53,213 bases of DNA from UBA1231 sp045652765 (lineage in GTDB: Bacteria; Bacillota_I; Bacilli_A; ML615J-28; CAG-313): contig JAZOLG010000050.1 in the NCBI GenBank assembly GCA_045652765.1, positions 1 through 53,213 of the forward strand, written 5' to 3'. Both the position numbers and the translations under genes were made by a program. This document shows, in pieces, positions 33,155 through 43,437 of the stretch. Position 1 is the first letter of the stretch. Each line of letters starts with the position of its first letter. The notes under the pieces were generated by a model. That model worked only from the letters and a program-made list of their open reading frames with translations, ran no database searches and was not told the DNA's origin.

Positions 33155-34043
33155 AAGTCATAATATTGGTAATTTATATGAAAATGTAAATTTAAAAACA
33201 AAAACAACTTTAAGAATAGGTGGAATAGCTAAATACTATTTAGAAGTAAATAACATTAAAAGTTTAAAACAAATAATTAAGTATTGTTATGAAACTAAAC
33301 AAAAATATTTTATTATTGGGAATGGTTCTAATCTATTAATAAGTGATGAGTATTATGATATTTTATTTATAAGCTTAAAAAAACTAAATAAAATAGTTAA
33401 AATAAATGATAATACTTATTTTGTTGAAGCTGGAACCAATGCAATATTATTTGGTAAGAAAATAGTTGATAAAGGATATTTAGACGCCATACATTTATCA
33501 TTAATACCTGGTTCTATTGGTGGCTTAATTTATATGAATGCATCAGCATTTAAATATTCAATGAAAGATATTACTGTTAAAGTAATTTATATGGATGAAT
33601 TTGGTAAAATAAAATCTAAATATCATGATTTTGAATTTGATTATCGTAAAAGTTATTTTCAAAATAAAAAACTAATAATTATCGGAACAATATTAAAGTT
33701 TACTAAATATAGTAAAGATACAAAAGCAAAGTATCAAAAGTTCTTAAATCTTAAAAAAAATACACAACCAATAAATTCATATAGTGCAGGAAGTATTTTT
33801 AAAAATCCTAATGATATTAGTGCTTGGAAATTAATAGATAAATGTAATTTGAGAAATTATTCGATAGGTAATGCAAAAGTTTCAAATATTCATACTAATT
33901 TTATTGTTAATGAAAAGCATGCGACGTTTAATGAAATGTATAGTCTAATATTTTATGTAAAAAGAAAAGTAAAAGAAAAATTTAATATTGAATTAATACC
34001 TGAAATAAAAATTATTACGAAGGATAATATATGCCCACGCTAA
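33135..34043 (+). CDS. murB: UDP-N-acetylenolpyruvoylglucosamine reductase
   Basis: A 302-residue MurB, an FAD enzyme that reduces UDP-GlcNAc-enolpyruvate to UDP-MurNAc in the cytosol. It shows TTLRIGGIAKYYLEV at the FAD domain start, IGNGSNLLI, SLIPGSIGGLIYMNASA, the catalytic-serine motif SAGSIFKNP and the final Glu in LIPEIKII. The length fits the short (type II) form. GAGGAA at 33122-33127 supports the start inside the end of murG. Confidence 0.95.
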   Translation: MLLNFIKSHNIGNLYENVNLKTKTTLRIGGIAKYYLEVNNIKSLKQIIKYCYETKQKYFIIGNGSNLLISDEYYDILFISLKKLNKIVKINDNTYFVEAGTNAILFGKKIVDKGYLDAIHLSLIPGSIGGLIYMNASAFKYSMKDITVKVIYMDEFGKIKSKYHDFEFDYRKSYFQNKKLIIIGTILKFTKYSKDTKAKYQKFLNLKKNTQPINSYSAGSIFKNPNDISAWKLIDKCNLRNYSIGNAKVSNIHTNFIVNEKHATFNEMYSLIFYVKRKVKEKFNIELIPEIKIITKDNICPR

Positions 34044-34081
34044 TTTATTTTGTTTGAATAAGATAAATTGGGAGGGATAAA

Positions 34082-34489
34082 ATGAATCACATTAATTATT
34101 TTAAAGATTACAAAATGAATAACGTTCCAAATTTAAATTCTAATATTGAAGATACAGAGTTAGGGTTTTTAAAGGGTAATATGTTTAAAGATTTATATGA
34201 TCCATATAAAAACTATCAACCACTTGCAATAAAACCAAAAAATGAAAAAGAACGTTTAATGTATGAAATTGGGATGTATGGCTTTGGCATGAATGATTTA
34301 GTTTTATATTTAGACACTAATCCAACAGATCAAGCAGCAATTAATAAATTTAGTAATCTACAAAATGAATACAAACGGGCTGTTCGAGACTATGAAAATA
34401 AATTTGGCCCAATTAACTTAACATCAGATTCATTAGATAAACTTCCATGGCCATGGTTAAATAATTGGCCATTTGGAGGTAGATTCTAA
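34082..34489 (+). CDS. cotJB: CotJA-CotJB-like spore-coat protein (fused)
   Basis: A 135-residue protein. Residues 60-135 are clear CotJB: ERLMYEIGMYGFGMNDLVLYLDTNP ... LQNEYKRAVRDYENKFGP, ending with the Trp-rich tail LPWPWLNNWPFG. The first 50 residues (ELGFLKGNMFKDLYDPYKNY) resemble CotJA, which is normally a separate gene, so this seems to be a JA-JB fusion. In Bacillus, CotJ proteins are inner-coat components made in the mother cell. Here no other sporulation gene is nearby. GGGAGGG precedes the start, and the stop overlaps the cotJC start (TAATG). Confidence 0.85.
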   Translation: MNHINYFKDYKMNNVPNLNSNIEDTELGFLKGNMFKDLYDPYKNYQPLAIKPKNEKERLMYEIGMYGFGMNDLVLYLDTNPTDQAAINKFSNLQNEYKRAVRDYENKFGPINLTSDSLDKLPWPWLNNWPFGGRF

Positions 34490-35049
34490 TGTGGATGTAT
34501 GAAAAGAGATTGGCATATCCAATCAATATTAAAAAGAAAGATTTAAAGATGGCTAAGGTAATTATGAGCCAGTATGGAGGTCCACAAGGTGAATTAGGCG
34601 CAGCGCTAAGATACTTAAATCAAAGTTACACAATGCCTGATGATATGGGCCGTGCAGTATTACAAGATATTGGAACTGAAGAATTATCACATGTAGAAAT
34701 GCTTTGTACAATGATGAAACAACTAACTGAAGGCGCAACTGCCGAAGATTTTAAAAATGCCGGAATGGAAGATTATTTTACTGAACATGGAATCGACTTA
34801 TTTCCACAAAATGCAAGCGGTGTGCCATATACAACTGCATACATTTCAGCAGTCGGTGATCATATTGCGAATATCGTGGAAGATATGGCGGCAGAAGAAA
34901 AAGCAAGAGCCGTTTATGAAAATCTAATTGATCTTTCAAATGATCCTGATGTTTTAGGACCATTACTATTCTTAAGACAAAGAGAAATAGTGCACTATAA
35001 AAGATTTAAGGAACTTTTAAGACACTATCAAAAAAATAAATTAGATTAA
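34489..35049 (+). CDS. cotJC: CotJC, manganese-catalase family coat protein
   Basis: A 186-residue ferritin-like protein starting MWMYEKRLAYPINI, the typical CotJC opening. Metal ligands of the manganese-catalase fold are visible: the Glu of GGPQGELGAALRYL, E-E-L-S-H-V-E in the second helix, EEKARAVYE and REIVHYKRF. It is translationally coupled to the CotJB-like gene and closed by a terminator. It could protect against peroxide whether or not the organism makes spores. Confidence 0.93.
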   Translation: MWMYEKRLAYPINIKKKDLKMAKVIMSQYGGPQGELGAALRYLNQSYTMPDDMGRAVLQDIGTEELSHVEMLCTMMKQLTEGATAEDFKNAGMEDYFTEHGIDLFPQNASGVPYTTAYISAVGDHIANIVEDMAAEEKARAVYENLIDLSNDPDVLGPLLFLRQREIVHYKRFKELLRHYQKNKLD

Positions 35050-35056
35050 TTTTTTT

Positions 35057-35083
35057 ACGGAGTTTTAAACTCCGTTTTTTTAT
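35057..35083 (+). terminator. terminator after cotJC
   Basis: ACGGAGT / ACTCCGT with a short A/T loop is followed by seven T. Confidence 0.9.
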
Positions 35084-35109
35084 GTTGGAAAAATAGTTGA
35101 TTTTTTTAT

Positions 35110-35138
35110 TTGATAAAATTTAGACTTAATGATATAAT
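35110..35138 (+). promoter_or_regulatory. promoter of ftsZ
   Basis: TTGATA (35110-35115) and TATAAT (35133-35138) are 17 bases apart, 44 bases before the ftsZ start. Confidence 0.8.
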
Positions 35139-35182
35139 AAGACTACATTAAAATAGTAAAAATTGTCAAAGGAGGCATACAT

Positions 35183-36307
35183 ATGAGAACTGAAGATAGA
35201 GTTACCACAACTCCAGGTCCAGTTATTAAAGTAGTTGGTGTAGGTGGCGGCGGATGTAATGCAGTCAACAGAATGATTTTAAATGACGTTGGTGGTGTTG
35301 AATTTGTTGCGGTTAACACTGACTCACAAGCTTTAAGAATGTCAAGAGCAGCAAATAAAATTCAAATTGGTCGTCAAATAACTAAAGGTTGGGGAGCAGG
35401 TGCTGAACCAGAAATTGGTCAACGTGCTGCTGAAGAATCAGAAGATGAAATTAGAGATGCATTAAAAGATGCAGATATGGTATTTGTTACTGCTGGTATG
35501 GGTGGTGGAACAGGTACTGGTGCTGCTCATGTAGTCGCAAGAATTGCGAAAGAAATGGGAAGTTTAGTTATTGGTGTTGTTACTAAACCTTTTGGATTTG
35601 AAGGTAGAAAACGTATGAAGATGGCTTTATACGGTATTGAAAAAATGCGTCCTTTTGTTGATACTCTTGTAATTATTCCTAACGATAAATTACAAACACT
35701 TGGCGGTCCTGATTTTACATATTTAGAAGCAATGCGTGAGGCTGATAATGTATTAAGAAGAGCGGTTCAAGGTATTTCCGAAATTATTACTTGTGAATCA
35801 ATGGTTAATGTTGACTTTGCAGACGTTAGAAATGTTTTAAAAGGCAGAGGTACTGCACTTATGGGTATTGGTATGGCTGTTGGTCCAAACAGAGCTGTTG
35901 AAGCTGCTCGTATTGCGATTAGTTCACCTCTTTTAGAAATAAACATTAATGGTGCAACAGATGCAATCGTTCAAATCACAAGTGATGTTGAAGTTAAGAT
36001 GAAAGAAGTTCAAGATATTGTTGCGGAAATCCAAAATGCATCTAGTACAGAAATTGATATTATTTATGGTACTGGATTCAATACAGGTTTAGAAGGTGCA
36101 ATTATTGTTACCGTTATCGCAACTGGTTTTGACCAAACAAAACAAACTGAAGCCGAAGTTAGAGAACAAGAACGTATGGAAGCAGAGCTTGTTAATTTAG
36201 GTGGCGGTCAAACAACTCCACAAGAACCAAAGATTGAATCTTTAAATAAACCTAAAGAAGATATTAAAGGCAAAATGCCACAATGGTTAATTGATCGTTT
36301 TAAATAA
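35183..36307 (+). CDS. ftsZ: cell-division GTPase FtsZ
   Basis: A 374-residue FtsZ, the tubulin homologue that forms the division ring. The GTP-binding core has VVGVGGGGCNAVNRMI, AVNTDSQAL and the tubulin signature GMGGGTGTGAAHV near residue 106; the T7-loop NVDFADVR supplies the catalytic Asp. The linker is short, and the C-terminal peptide reads KMPQWLIDRF, fitting the usual partner-binding tail (hydrophobic plus Arg). AAAGGAGG lies just before the start. It has its own promoter and terminator, without ftsA beside it. Confidence 0.97.
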   Translation: MRTEDRVTTTPGPVIKVVGVGGGGCNAVNRMILNDVGGVEFVAVNTDSQALRMSRAANKIQIGRQITKGWGAGAEPEIGQRAAEESEDEIRDALKDADMVFVTAGMGGGTGTGAAHVVARIAKEMGSLVIGVVTKPFGFEGRKRMKMALYGIEKMRPFVDTLVIIPNDKLQTLGGPDFTYLEAMREADNVLRRAVQGISEIITCESMVNVDFADVRNVLKGRGTALMGIGMAVGPNRAVEAARIAISSPLLEININGATDAIVQITSDVEVKMKEVQDIVAEIQNASSTEIDIIYGTGFNTGLEGAIIVTVIATGFDQTKQTEAEVREQERMEAELVNLGGGQTTPQEPKIESLNKPKEDIKGKMPQWLIDRFK

Positions 36308-36361
36308 CCAAACGCTTAAAATAATAAAAATTTTGTCTAATTTCAAATATCGACACTCCTG

Positions 36362-36395
36362 ACAACAAGAATTTATTCTTGTTGTTTTTATTTTT
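36362..36395 (+). terminator. terminator after ftsZ
   Basis: ACAACAAGAAT / ATTCTTGTTGT (11 bp, TT loop) is followed by TTTTATTTTT. Confidence 0.9.
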
Positions 36396-36411
36396 AAAAA
36401 TAATAAATAAT

Positions 36412-36439
36412 TTGCTAGAAAAAATTTATATTTTATGAT
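36412..36439 (+). promoter_or_regulatory. probable promoter of the rpiB-atp operon
   Basis: TTGCTA (36412-36417) and TATGAT (36434-36439) are 16 bases apart. It is the only promoter-like pair before rpiB, and no terminator is seen until 43828. Confidence 0.5.
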
Positions 36440-36460
36440 AAAATATTATAGGTGATAATT

Positions 36461-36898
36461 ATGAAAATATATATTGGTTCAGATCATGCAGGATATGATC
36501 GAAAAAATGAAATTATTGAATTCTTAAAAACAAAACAAATTGAAGTAGTAGATTGTGGAACATATTCGAAAGAATCTGTTGACTATCCTGATTTTGCTAA
36601 AAAAGTATGCGTTGGTGCTTTACAAGATGCTACATATGGTATTTTAGTATGCTACACTGGAATTGGTATGAGTATCACAGCAAATAAATTTAAAGGTATT
36701 CGTGCATCTTTAGTAGGTAGTGTGGAAGACGCAATTCTTACTAAAGAACATAATGATTCTAACGTATTATGTTTGAGTGCAAAAAATACTGCCAAAGAGT
36801 TAACACTTCAAATTGTAGATGCTTATTTAAATGCAAGTTTCACTTATGGGCGTCATGAAAGACGTGTTAATAAAATTGTGGAAATCGAGAATGAATAA
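36461..36898 (+). CDS. rpiB: ribose-5-phosphate isomerase B
   Basis: A 145-residue RpiB of the RpiB/LacA/LacB family, which interconverts ribose-5-phosphate and ribulose-5-phosphate. The start MKIYIGSDHAGYDRK is the phosphate-binding opening. ILVCYTGIGMSI carries the active-site Cys and G-x-G-M-S-I loop, and NVLCLSAKN and the late HERRV with phosphate-binding Arg complete the set. ATG 36461 with GGTGA five bases away is preferred over GTG 36452. Its last codons overlap the next gene (ATGAATAA), tying it to the ATP synthase operon, as in some other Firmicutes. Confidence 0.92.
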   Translation: MKIYIGSDHAGYDRKNEIIEFLKTKQIEVVDCGTYSKESVDYPDFAKKVCVGALQDATYGILVCYTGIGMSITANKFKGIRASLVGSVEDAILTKEHNDSNVLCLSAKNTAKELTLQIVDAYLNASFTYGRHERRVNKIVEIENE

Positions 36899-37175
36899 AC
36901 AAAAAAAAGATAAACTTGTTCACGGTTTTAAACTTTATAATGAGGTAATGCAAGAAATTTGGAAATTTCTAACAATATTATTATTTGGTGTTTTAATTGG
37001 ATATTTATTACAACGAAATGGTCCTGAGAATAATAATCGTCTTGTTTTCACACTAATTATTGCTTTAGCGCTTGGTTTAGTTAGTTTTTTTATAGGACTA
37101 TTAAAAGTTATTAAAAAAGAAGAAAAACGACGATTAGAAAAGAATAATCAAGAAAATGAAAAAACAGAACTTTAA
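36891..37175 (+). CDS. AtpZ/AtpI-like small membrane protein
   Basis: A 94-residue protein with two membrane helices (WKFLTILLFGVLIGYLL and VFTLIIALALGLVSFFIGL) between charged ends. This layout and the position at the head of an atp operon match AtpZ, an accessory protein of F1Fo ATP synthase thought to aid Mg2+ supply or ring assembly. It overlaps rpiB by 8 bases and the next gene by 20. Confidence 0.75.
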   Translation: MNKQKKDKLVHGFKLYNEVMQEIWKFLTILLFGVLIGYLLQRNGPENNNRLVFTLIIALALGLVSFFIGLLKVIKKEEKRRLEKNNQENEKTEL

Positions 37176-37518
37176 TGACAATTTCGATAAAATAATAGTA
37201 TTGTATTCATTCATTGTTTCAATAGTTATTTCAATTATATTGTTTTTAATTCAAAAAAATATTGCGTATAGTTTTATATTATGTTATTTAGTAGGACTAG
37301 GAATTTTTATTAAAAATTCAGTAATCACAACATATGTGCTTTATCGAAGATTAGAACCAGCCTCACTTTGGATGATGGTTAATTTCATTACAAGCACATT
37401 GTTATATATTGGCGTAATTTTAGTTGTGGTATTGCTTGAACCATTTCATCTTTTAGGACTAAGTGGTTTATTTATGATACCAATTGTTACAATTATTTTA
37501 GGAATTATTCACAAATAG
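37156..37518 (+). CDS. atpI: AtpI-like ATP synthase accessory membrane protein
   Basis: A 120-residue protein with four predicted membrane helices, the layout of AtpI (ATP synthase I), which in other bacteria helps assemble the c-ring. Sequence identity to a named family cannot be judged by eye, so the call rests on topology and position directly before atpB. Confidence 0.65.
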   Translation: MKKQNFNDNFDKIIVLYSFIVSIVISIILFLIQKNIAYSFILCYLVGLGIFIKNSVITTYVLYRRLEPASLWMMVNFITSTLLYIGVILVVVLLEPFHLLGLSGLFMIPIVTIILGIIHK

Positions 37519-37533
37519 AAAGAGGGTGATGAA

Positions 37534-38235
37534 TTGTTGATTTTGACTTTTGCCGATTTTTACAAACGGATGTCCCCAAATATTAAAGCATCAATTATTA
37601 TAACTATTATCTTGGCTGTTTTAGTTTTGATTGTCGGTCATAAAGCAAAAAAACAAGACCCTAGCAAACCATCAAAAGGAATAGTCTTAGTATTTGAAAT
37701 ATTAATTGATTGGATAAATGGGATGTGCAAAGAAAATCTTGGTCCAAAATGGAAAAAATATGCACCAATGATTGTTACATTAGCACTGTTTATTTTTATT
37801 TCTAATATTAGCGGAATGTTTGGTTTAAATAATCCAACAGCTAATATTGCGATTACTGTTGCACTTGGATTTATAAGTGCATTTATGATTCAAGCAACAG
37901 CTATTAAGGAAAATGGATTAAAAAATTATTTAAAAGGCTTCTTAGATCCATTTCCAATTATGTTACCAATAAATATTATTTCGGAAATAGTTACGCCATT
38001 CTCACTTGGAATGCGTTTATTTGGTAATATTTTAAGTGGTAGTATTATTATGGCTTTGATTTATCAAAGCTTAGCATTAATTGAAATTGCTTCAATTCCA
38101 ATTGGTGCAATATTAAGTGTCTTTATTGCTCCTGCATTCCATGCAATATTTGATATATTCTTTGGAGCAATTCAAACATATGTTTTTATCTTATTAACAA
38201 TTATTTTTGTATCTGGAAAGATGCCGGAAAAATAA
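37534..38235 (+). CDS. atpB: F1Fo ATP synthase subunit a
   Basis: A 233-residue membrane subunit that forms the ion half-channels beside the c-ring. Conserved motifs are SNISGMFGLNNPTANI in the middle and SEIVTPFSLGMRLFGNILSG, which carries the essential Arg. The last segment, FFGAIQTYVFILLTIIF, is also typical. No ATG is close to the ribosome site GAGGGTG (37522-37528), so TTG 37534 is the probable start. Otherwise ATG 37570 would begin the protein 12 residues later. Confidence 0.93.
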   Translation: MLILTFADFYKRMSPNIKASIIITIILAVLVLIVGHKAKKQDPSKPSKGIVLVFEILIDWINGMCKENLGPKWKKYAPMIVTLALFIFISNISGMFGLNNPTANIAITVALGFISAFMIQATAIKENGLKNYLKGFLDPFPIMLPINIISEIVTPFSLGMRLFGNILSGSIIMALIYQSLALIEIASIPIGAILSVFIAPAFHAIFDIFFGAIQTYVFILLTIIFVSGKMPEK

Positions 38236-38256
38236 AAAATTAGGAGGAATTAAAAA

Positions 38257-38544
38257 ATGATGAATTTATTAACACAAGTATTTATGTTTTTAGCAGAAAC
38301 TATTTCAACAGGTGAAGGATTAAAATATTTAGGTGCAGGTGTTGGTGCTGGTCTTGCGGTATTTACAGGATTTGGTACTGGTCTTGGACAAGCAAATGCT
38401 GCTGGTAAAGCAGTTGAAGCTGTTGGTCGTCAACCAGAAGCTGTTGGTGCAATTCGTTCTACAATGATCATGGGTCAAGCAGTTGCTGAAACAACTGGTA
38501 TCTATGGTTTCGTTACAGCTATTCTTTTAATTTTCGTATTCTAG
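38257..38544 (+). CDS. atpE: F1Fo ATP synthase subunit c, Na+-type signature
   Basis: A 95-residue hairpin forming the rotor ring. Helix 1 has the glycine pattern GAGVGAGLAVFTGFGTG and the loop is RQPEA. The ion-binding carboxylate is Glu78 in GQAVAETTGIYG. The residues that bind Na+ in Ilyobacter-type rings (Gln32, Val63, Ser66, Thr67, Tyr70 there) correspond to Gln45, Val76, Thr79, Thr80 and Tyr83, with Ser replaced by Thr. The enzyme is therefore likely to be Na+-coupled. AGGAGG precedes the start. Confidence 0.95.
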   Translation: MMNLLTQVFMFLAETISTGEGLKYLGAGVGAGLAVFTGFGTGLGQANAAGKAVEAVGRQPEAVGAIRSTMIMGQAVAETTGIYGFVTAILLIFVF

Positions 38545-38553
38545 GAGAAAATC

Positions 38554-39111
38554 ATGGGTGGAGCCGCAGAAACTGTCAAAAATGCAATCATGAATGGGAT
38601 TGATCTAATTCGTGAGGGTGCAGGACTTGACATTACTAGCGTGACTTTTATTACTCAAATTTGTGCTACTCTAGTTTTATTTTTATTTGTAAGATTTAAG
38701 TGTTGGAATATTGTTACTAATTTCTTAGAAAAAAGAAACGAATCAGTAAAAGCCGCTTTAGATGAAAAAAATGAAGCAGAAGTCGAACTTGCTTCATTAA
38801 AACAAGAATCTAGTCATATTATTGAAGATGCTAAACAAACGGCAAACTCATTAGTTCAAGATGCTAAAACTAAAGCAAATACTGAAAAAGAGAAAATTAT
38901 TCAAGACGCAAAACAAGAAGCTGAAAGACTTCTTGATAACGCTAAAACAATAATTGAACAAGAAAAGCAAGACTTACAAGAAGACATTAAAAATGAAATT
39001 GTAGAAGTTGCATATCTATTATCAGAAAAGATTACTAAATCGCATATTGATAGAACTAAAGATCAAGAGTTAGTTGAAGAATTTTTAAAAGAGGAACTTG
39101 CTAATGATTAA
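38554..39111 (+). CDS. atpF: F1Fo ATP synthase subunit b
   Basis: A 185-residue peripheral-stalk subunit. It has one membrane helix (ITQICATLVLFLFVRFKCW, residues 32-50) followed by a long charged coiled coil with Ala-rich heptads up to about residue 155. About 28 residues precede the membrane helix, a little longer than usual. Its end overlaps the atpH start. Confidence 0.92.
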   Translation: MGGAAETVKNAIMNGIDLIREGAGLDITSVTFITQICATLVLFLFVRFKCWNIVTNFLEKRNESVKAALDEKNEAEVELASLKQESSHIIEDAKQTANSLVQDAKTKANTEKEKIIQDAKQEAERLLDNAKTIIEQEKQDLQEDIKNEIVEVAYLLSEKITKSHIDRTKDQELVEEFLKEELAND

Positions 39112-39628
39112 TGAAGTAAGCTTACAATATGCTAAAAGCTTATATGATTTAAGCAATGATTTAGATAAAGACTTAAATGATTTAGAAGTACTTAAAAGTT
39201 GTATTAGTAATTCAAATGAACTTGTAAAAGTTTTAATGCATCCAAGTATTTCCAAAGAAGAAAAGAAAGAACTTTTTAAAAATTTATTAAGTGATAAAGT
39301 TGATAATTATTTTTTATATTTTATTTATGTATTGGTTGATAACGAAAGAATATTAGAAATAGAAAATATTTATGATACATTTAAAATGTTGGTTGATGAA
39401 AAGAAAAACATTTTAAATTGTGAAGTTATTTCAAAGTATTCATTAACTGAGCAAATTAAAATAGATTTAATAAAGTTTTTAGAAAATAAATATCATAAAC
39501 AAATAAAATTAAATGAATTAATTGATGAGGCTTTAATTGGTGGAATCAAAGTAATTGTACAAAATGAAGTAATTGACTATACGTTTGATTCATCATTAGC
39601 TAATCTAAAAAATACTATTAAAGGATAG
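39104..39628 (+). CDS. atpH: F1Fo ATP synthase subunit delta
   Basis: A 174-residue stator subunit joining F1 to the b stalk. It shows the usual opening VSLQYAKSLYDLS, the LMHPSISKEEKKELF middle and the C-terminal LIDEALIGGIKVIVQNEVIDYT. ATG 39104 with GAGGAA seven bases upstream is preferred over TTG 39098. Confidence 0.93.
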   Translation: MINEVSLQYAKSLYDLSNDLDKDLNDLEVLKSCISNSNELVKVLMHPSISKEEKKELFKNLLSDKVDNYFLYFIYVLVDNERILEIENIYDTFKMLVDEKKNILNCEVISKYSLTEQIKIDLIKFLENKYHKQIKLNELIDEALIGGIKVIVQNEVIDYTFDSSLANLKNTIKG

Positions 39629-39636
39629 GTCTAATT

Positions 39637-41136
39637 ATGAAATCCTTAAGAATTGAAGAAATTTCATCTTTAATAAAAGAACAAATTAAAAAATATGAAA
39701 CAATTTCTAAAACTGATGAAGTTGGTACAGTTGTATCAGTTGGTGATGGTATTGCACTTGTACATGGTTTAGATAATGCAATGTATGGAGAACTTTTAGA
39801 ATTTCCAAACAATGTATATGGTATGGTTCTTAATCTTGAAAAAGATTATGTAGGTGCAATTCTATTTGATGATTCTAGTAAAGTAAAAGAAAAAGATCAA
39901 GTTAAACTTACAAAAAGAATTTTAGAAGTTCCAGTAGGTGATGCAGTTATCGGTCGTGTTTTAAATGCTTTAGGTCAACCAATTGATGGACTAGGTGCTC
40001 TTAAAACTGATAAGTTCCGTCCAGTTGAAAAGAAAGCTAGTGGTGTAATGGCAAGACAATCTGTTAAAGTGCCACTACAAACAGGTATTAAGGTAATTGA
40101 TGCCTTAGTTCCAATTGGCAGAGGACAAAGAGAGCTTATTATTGGTGATAGACAAACTGGAAAAACTTCTATTGCGTTAGATACAATTTTAAATCAAAAA
40201 GATCAAAACGTACTTTGCATTTATGTTGCGATTGGACAAAAAGAATCAACAGTATCAAGTGTTATTGAAACATTAAAAGCTACAGGTGCAATGAAGTATA
40301 CAACAGTAATTAGTGCATCTGCATCACTTCCAGCTCCACTTTTATATCTAGCGCCTTATGCTGGTGTAACAATGGCGGAAGAATTTATGTATAGTGGAAA
40401 AGACGTTTTAATTATTTATGATGATTTAACAAAACATGCTGTAGCATATCGTGAATTGTCATTATTATTAAAACGACCACCAGGACGTGAAGCTTATCCT
40501 GGGGATGTATTCTATCTTCATTCAAGACTTTTAGAAAGAGCTGCAAAACTTTCAGATGAACTAGGAGCAGGCTCAATTACAGCTTTACCAATTATTGAAA
40601 CACAAGCTGGTGATATTTCTGCATATATTCCAACAAATGTTATTAGTATTACAGATGGACAAATTTTCTTACAAACAGAATTATTCCATTCTGGTGTAAG
40701 ACCAGCTATCAATGCTGGACTTTCTGTATCACGTGTTGGTGGTAATGCTCAAATTAAAGCTGTTAAAAAAGTATCAGGAACATTAAGACTTGATCTTGCG
40801 GCATATCGTGAACTTGAAGCATTCACACAATTCGGTTCGGATTTAGATGCCCAAACAAAAGCAAAACTAGAACGTGGTAAACGTACAGTTGAACTTTTAA
40901 AACAAGGTCTACATGAAAATGTTGTTCCGGAAAAATTAGTATTTAGTATTTATGCTTTAACACATGGTTATTTTGATCAAGTAGAAGTAAATGATATTTT
41001 AAATAAAGAACAAGAACTTTATACATATTTAGATATGAATGAAGATGCGATAAAATTACTTCAAGAAGTGAAAAATACTAAACAATTACCAAATGACGAA
41101 TCAATGAAAAATGTATTAAATAATTTCTTTAGATAG
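39637..41136 (+). CDS. atpA: F1Fo ATP synthase subunit alpha
   Basis: A 499-residue non-catalytic nucleotide-binding subunit. Motifs include VVSVGDGIALVHGLDNAMYGEL, the Walker A GDRQTGKTS, IYDDLTKHAVAYRE and PGREAYPGDVFYLHSRLLERA. The arginine finger lies in the SVSRVGGNAQ region. It is full length and continuous with the rest of the operon. Confidence 0.98.
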   Translation: MKSLRIEEISSLIKEQIKKYETISKTDEVGTVVSVGDGIALVHGLDNAMYGELLEFPNNVYGMVLNLEKDYVGAILFDDSSKVKEKDQVKLTKRILEVPVGDAVIGRVLNALGQPIDGLGALKTDKFRPVEKKASGVMARQSVKVPLQTGIKVIDALVPIGRGQRELIIGDRQTGKTSIALDTILNQKDQNVLCIYVAIGQKESTVSSVIETLKATGAMKYTTVISASASLPAPLLYLAPYAGVTMAEEFMYSGKDVLIIYDDLTKHAVAYRELSLLLKRPPGREAYPGDVFYLHSRLLERAAKLSDELGAGSITALPIIETQAGDISAYIPTNVISITDGQIFLQTELFHSGVRPAINAGLSVSRVGGNAQIKAVKKVSGTLRLDLAAYRELEAFTQFGSDLDAQTKAKLERGKRTVELLKQGLHENVVPEKLVFSIYALTHGYFDQVEVNDILNKEQELYTYLDMNEDAIKLLQEVKNTKQLPNDESMKNVLNNFFR

Positions 41137-41145
41137 GAGGAAAGT

Positions 41146-42021
41146 ATGGCAACATCAATGAGAGCTGTTAAGCTAAGAATTAATGCGACTAAAAAGACGT
41201 CACAGATTACTAAAGCTATGAATATGATTTCAGCATCCAAACTAAAAAATGCAGAACGTCATATCAAAGATTATCGACCATTTTTAGATAAAATAGAAGA
41301 AATACTTGCAAATATTACTCAAGATAAACAAGCTCTAAATGATTGCCAAAGTATTTTCTTAAAGGTTAGAGAAGTTAAAAAAATATGTTATATTGTTATT
41401 TCATCTGATAAAGGTTTGGCTGGTGCATTTAATATTAATGTACTAAAAGAACTAAAGAAAAATATTGATGAATTACCTGATGGTATTGACTATACTGTAG
41501 CTTCAATTGGCACAAAAGCATTTAACTATGTTATTAAAAATAACTATAATAAATTTAATGATAAACCAATCTTTATTCGTGATGATGTTGAATTTCACGA
41601 AATGCGTGAGTTTATTAAAAGTATTGTCGTAGGTTACATATTAGGTCAATTTGATGAAGTTAGAGTAATTTATAATCATTATGTAAATACTTTAATTCAA
41701 AACATAAAGGTATCAAAATTATTACCAATTGTAGAAGTTAACAAAGAAGCTACTAATTCTAATTATGAATATGATGGTCAAATGGAAGATATTTTGAATA
41801 TGATTTTACCAACATATGTTGAGAATTTAGTATATGGATTTGTTTTAGATTCTAAGGCTAGCGAACATGCATCACGCATGAATTCTATGAAAAAAGCTAC
41901 AGATAATGCAACTGAAGTTGTAGGTAAACTTGAACTTTTGTACAACCGTGCAAGACAACAAGCTATTACTTTAGAACTTACAGATATTATCGGTGGTGCT
42001 AGCGTAATTAATAAAAAATAG
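41146..42021 (+). CDS. atpG: F1Fo ATP synthase subunit gamma
   Basis: A 291-residue central-stalk subunit. The N-terminal coiled coil (LRINATKKTSQITKAMNMISASKL) and the C-terminal coiled coil (SEHASRMNSMKKATDNATEV ... YNRARQQAITLELTDIIGGA) are the two conserved ends that rotate inside the alpha3beta3 ring. AGGAGG precedes the start. Confidence 0.96.
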   Translation: MATSMRAVKLRINATKKTSQITKAMNMISASKLKNAERHIKDYRPFLDKIEEILANITQDKQALNDCQSIFLKVREVKKICYIVISSDKGLAGAFNINVLKELKKNIDELPDGIDYTVASIGTKAFNYVIKNNYNKFNDKPIFIRDDVEFHEMREFIKSIVVGYILGQFDEVRVIYNHYVNTLIQNIKVSKLLPIVEVNKEATNSNYEYDGQMEDILNMILPTYVENLVYGFVLDSKASEHASRMNSMKKATDNATEVVGKLELLYNRARQQAITLELTDIIGGASVINKK

Positions 42022-43437
<1,416 letters not shown>

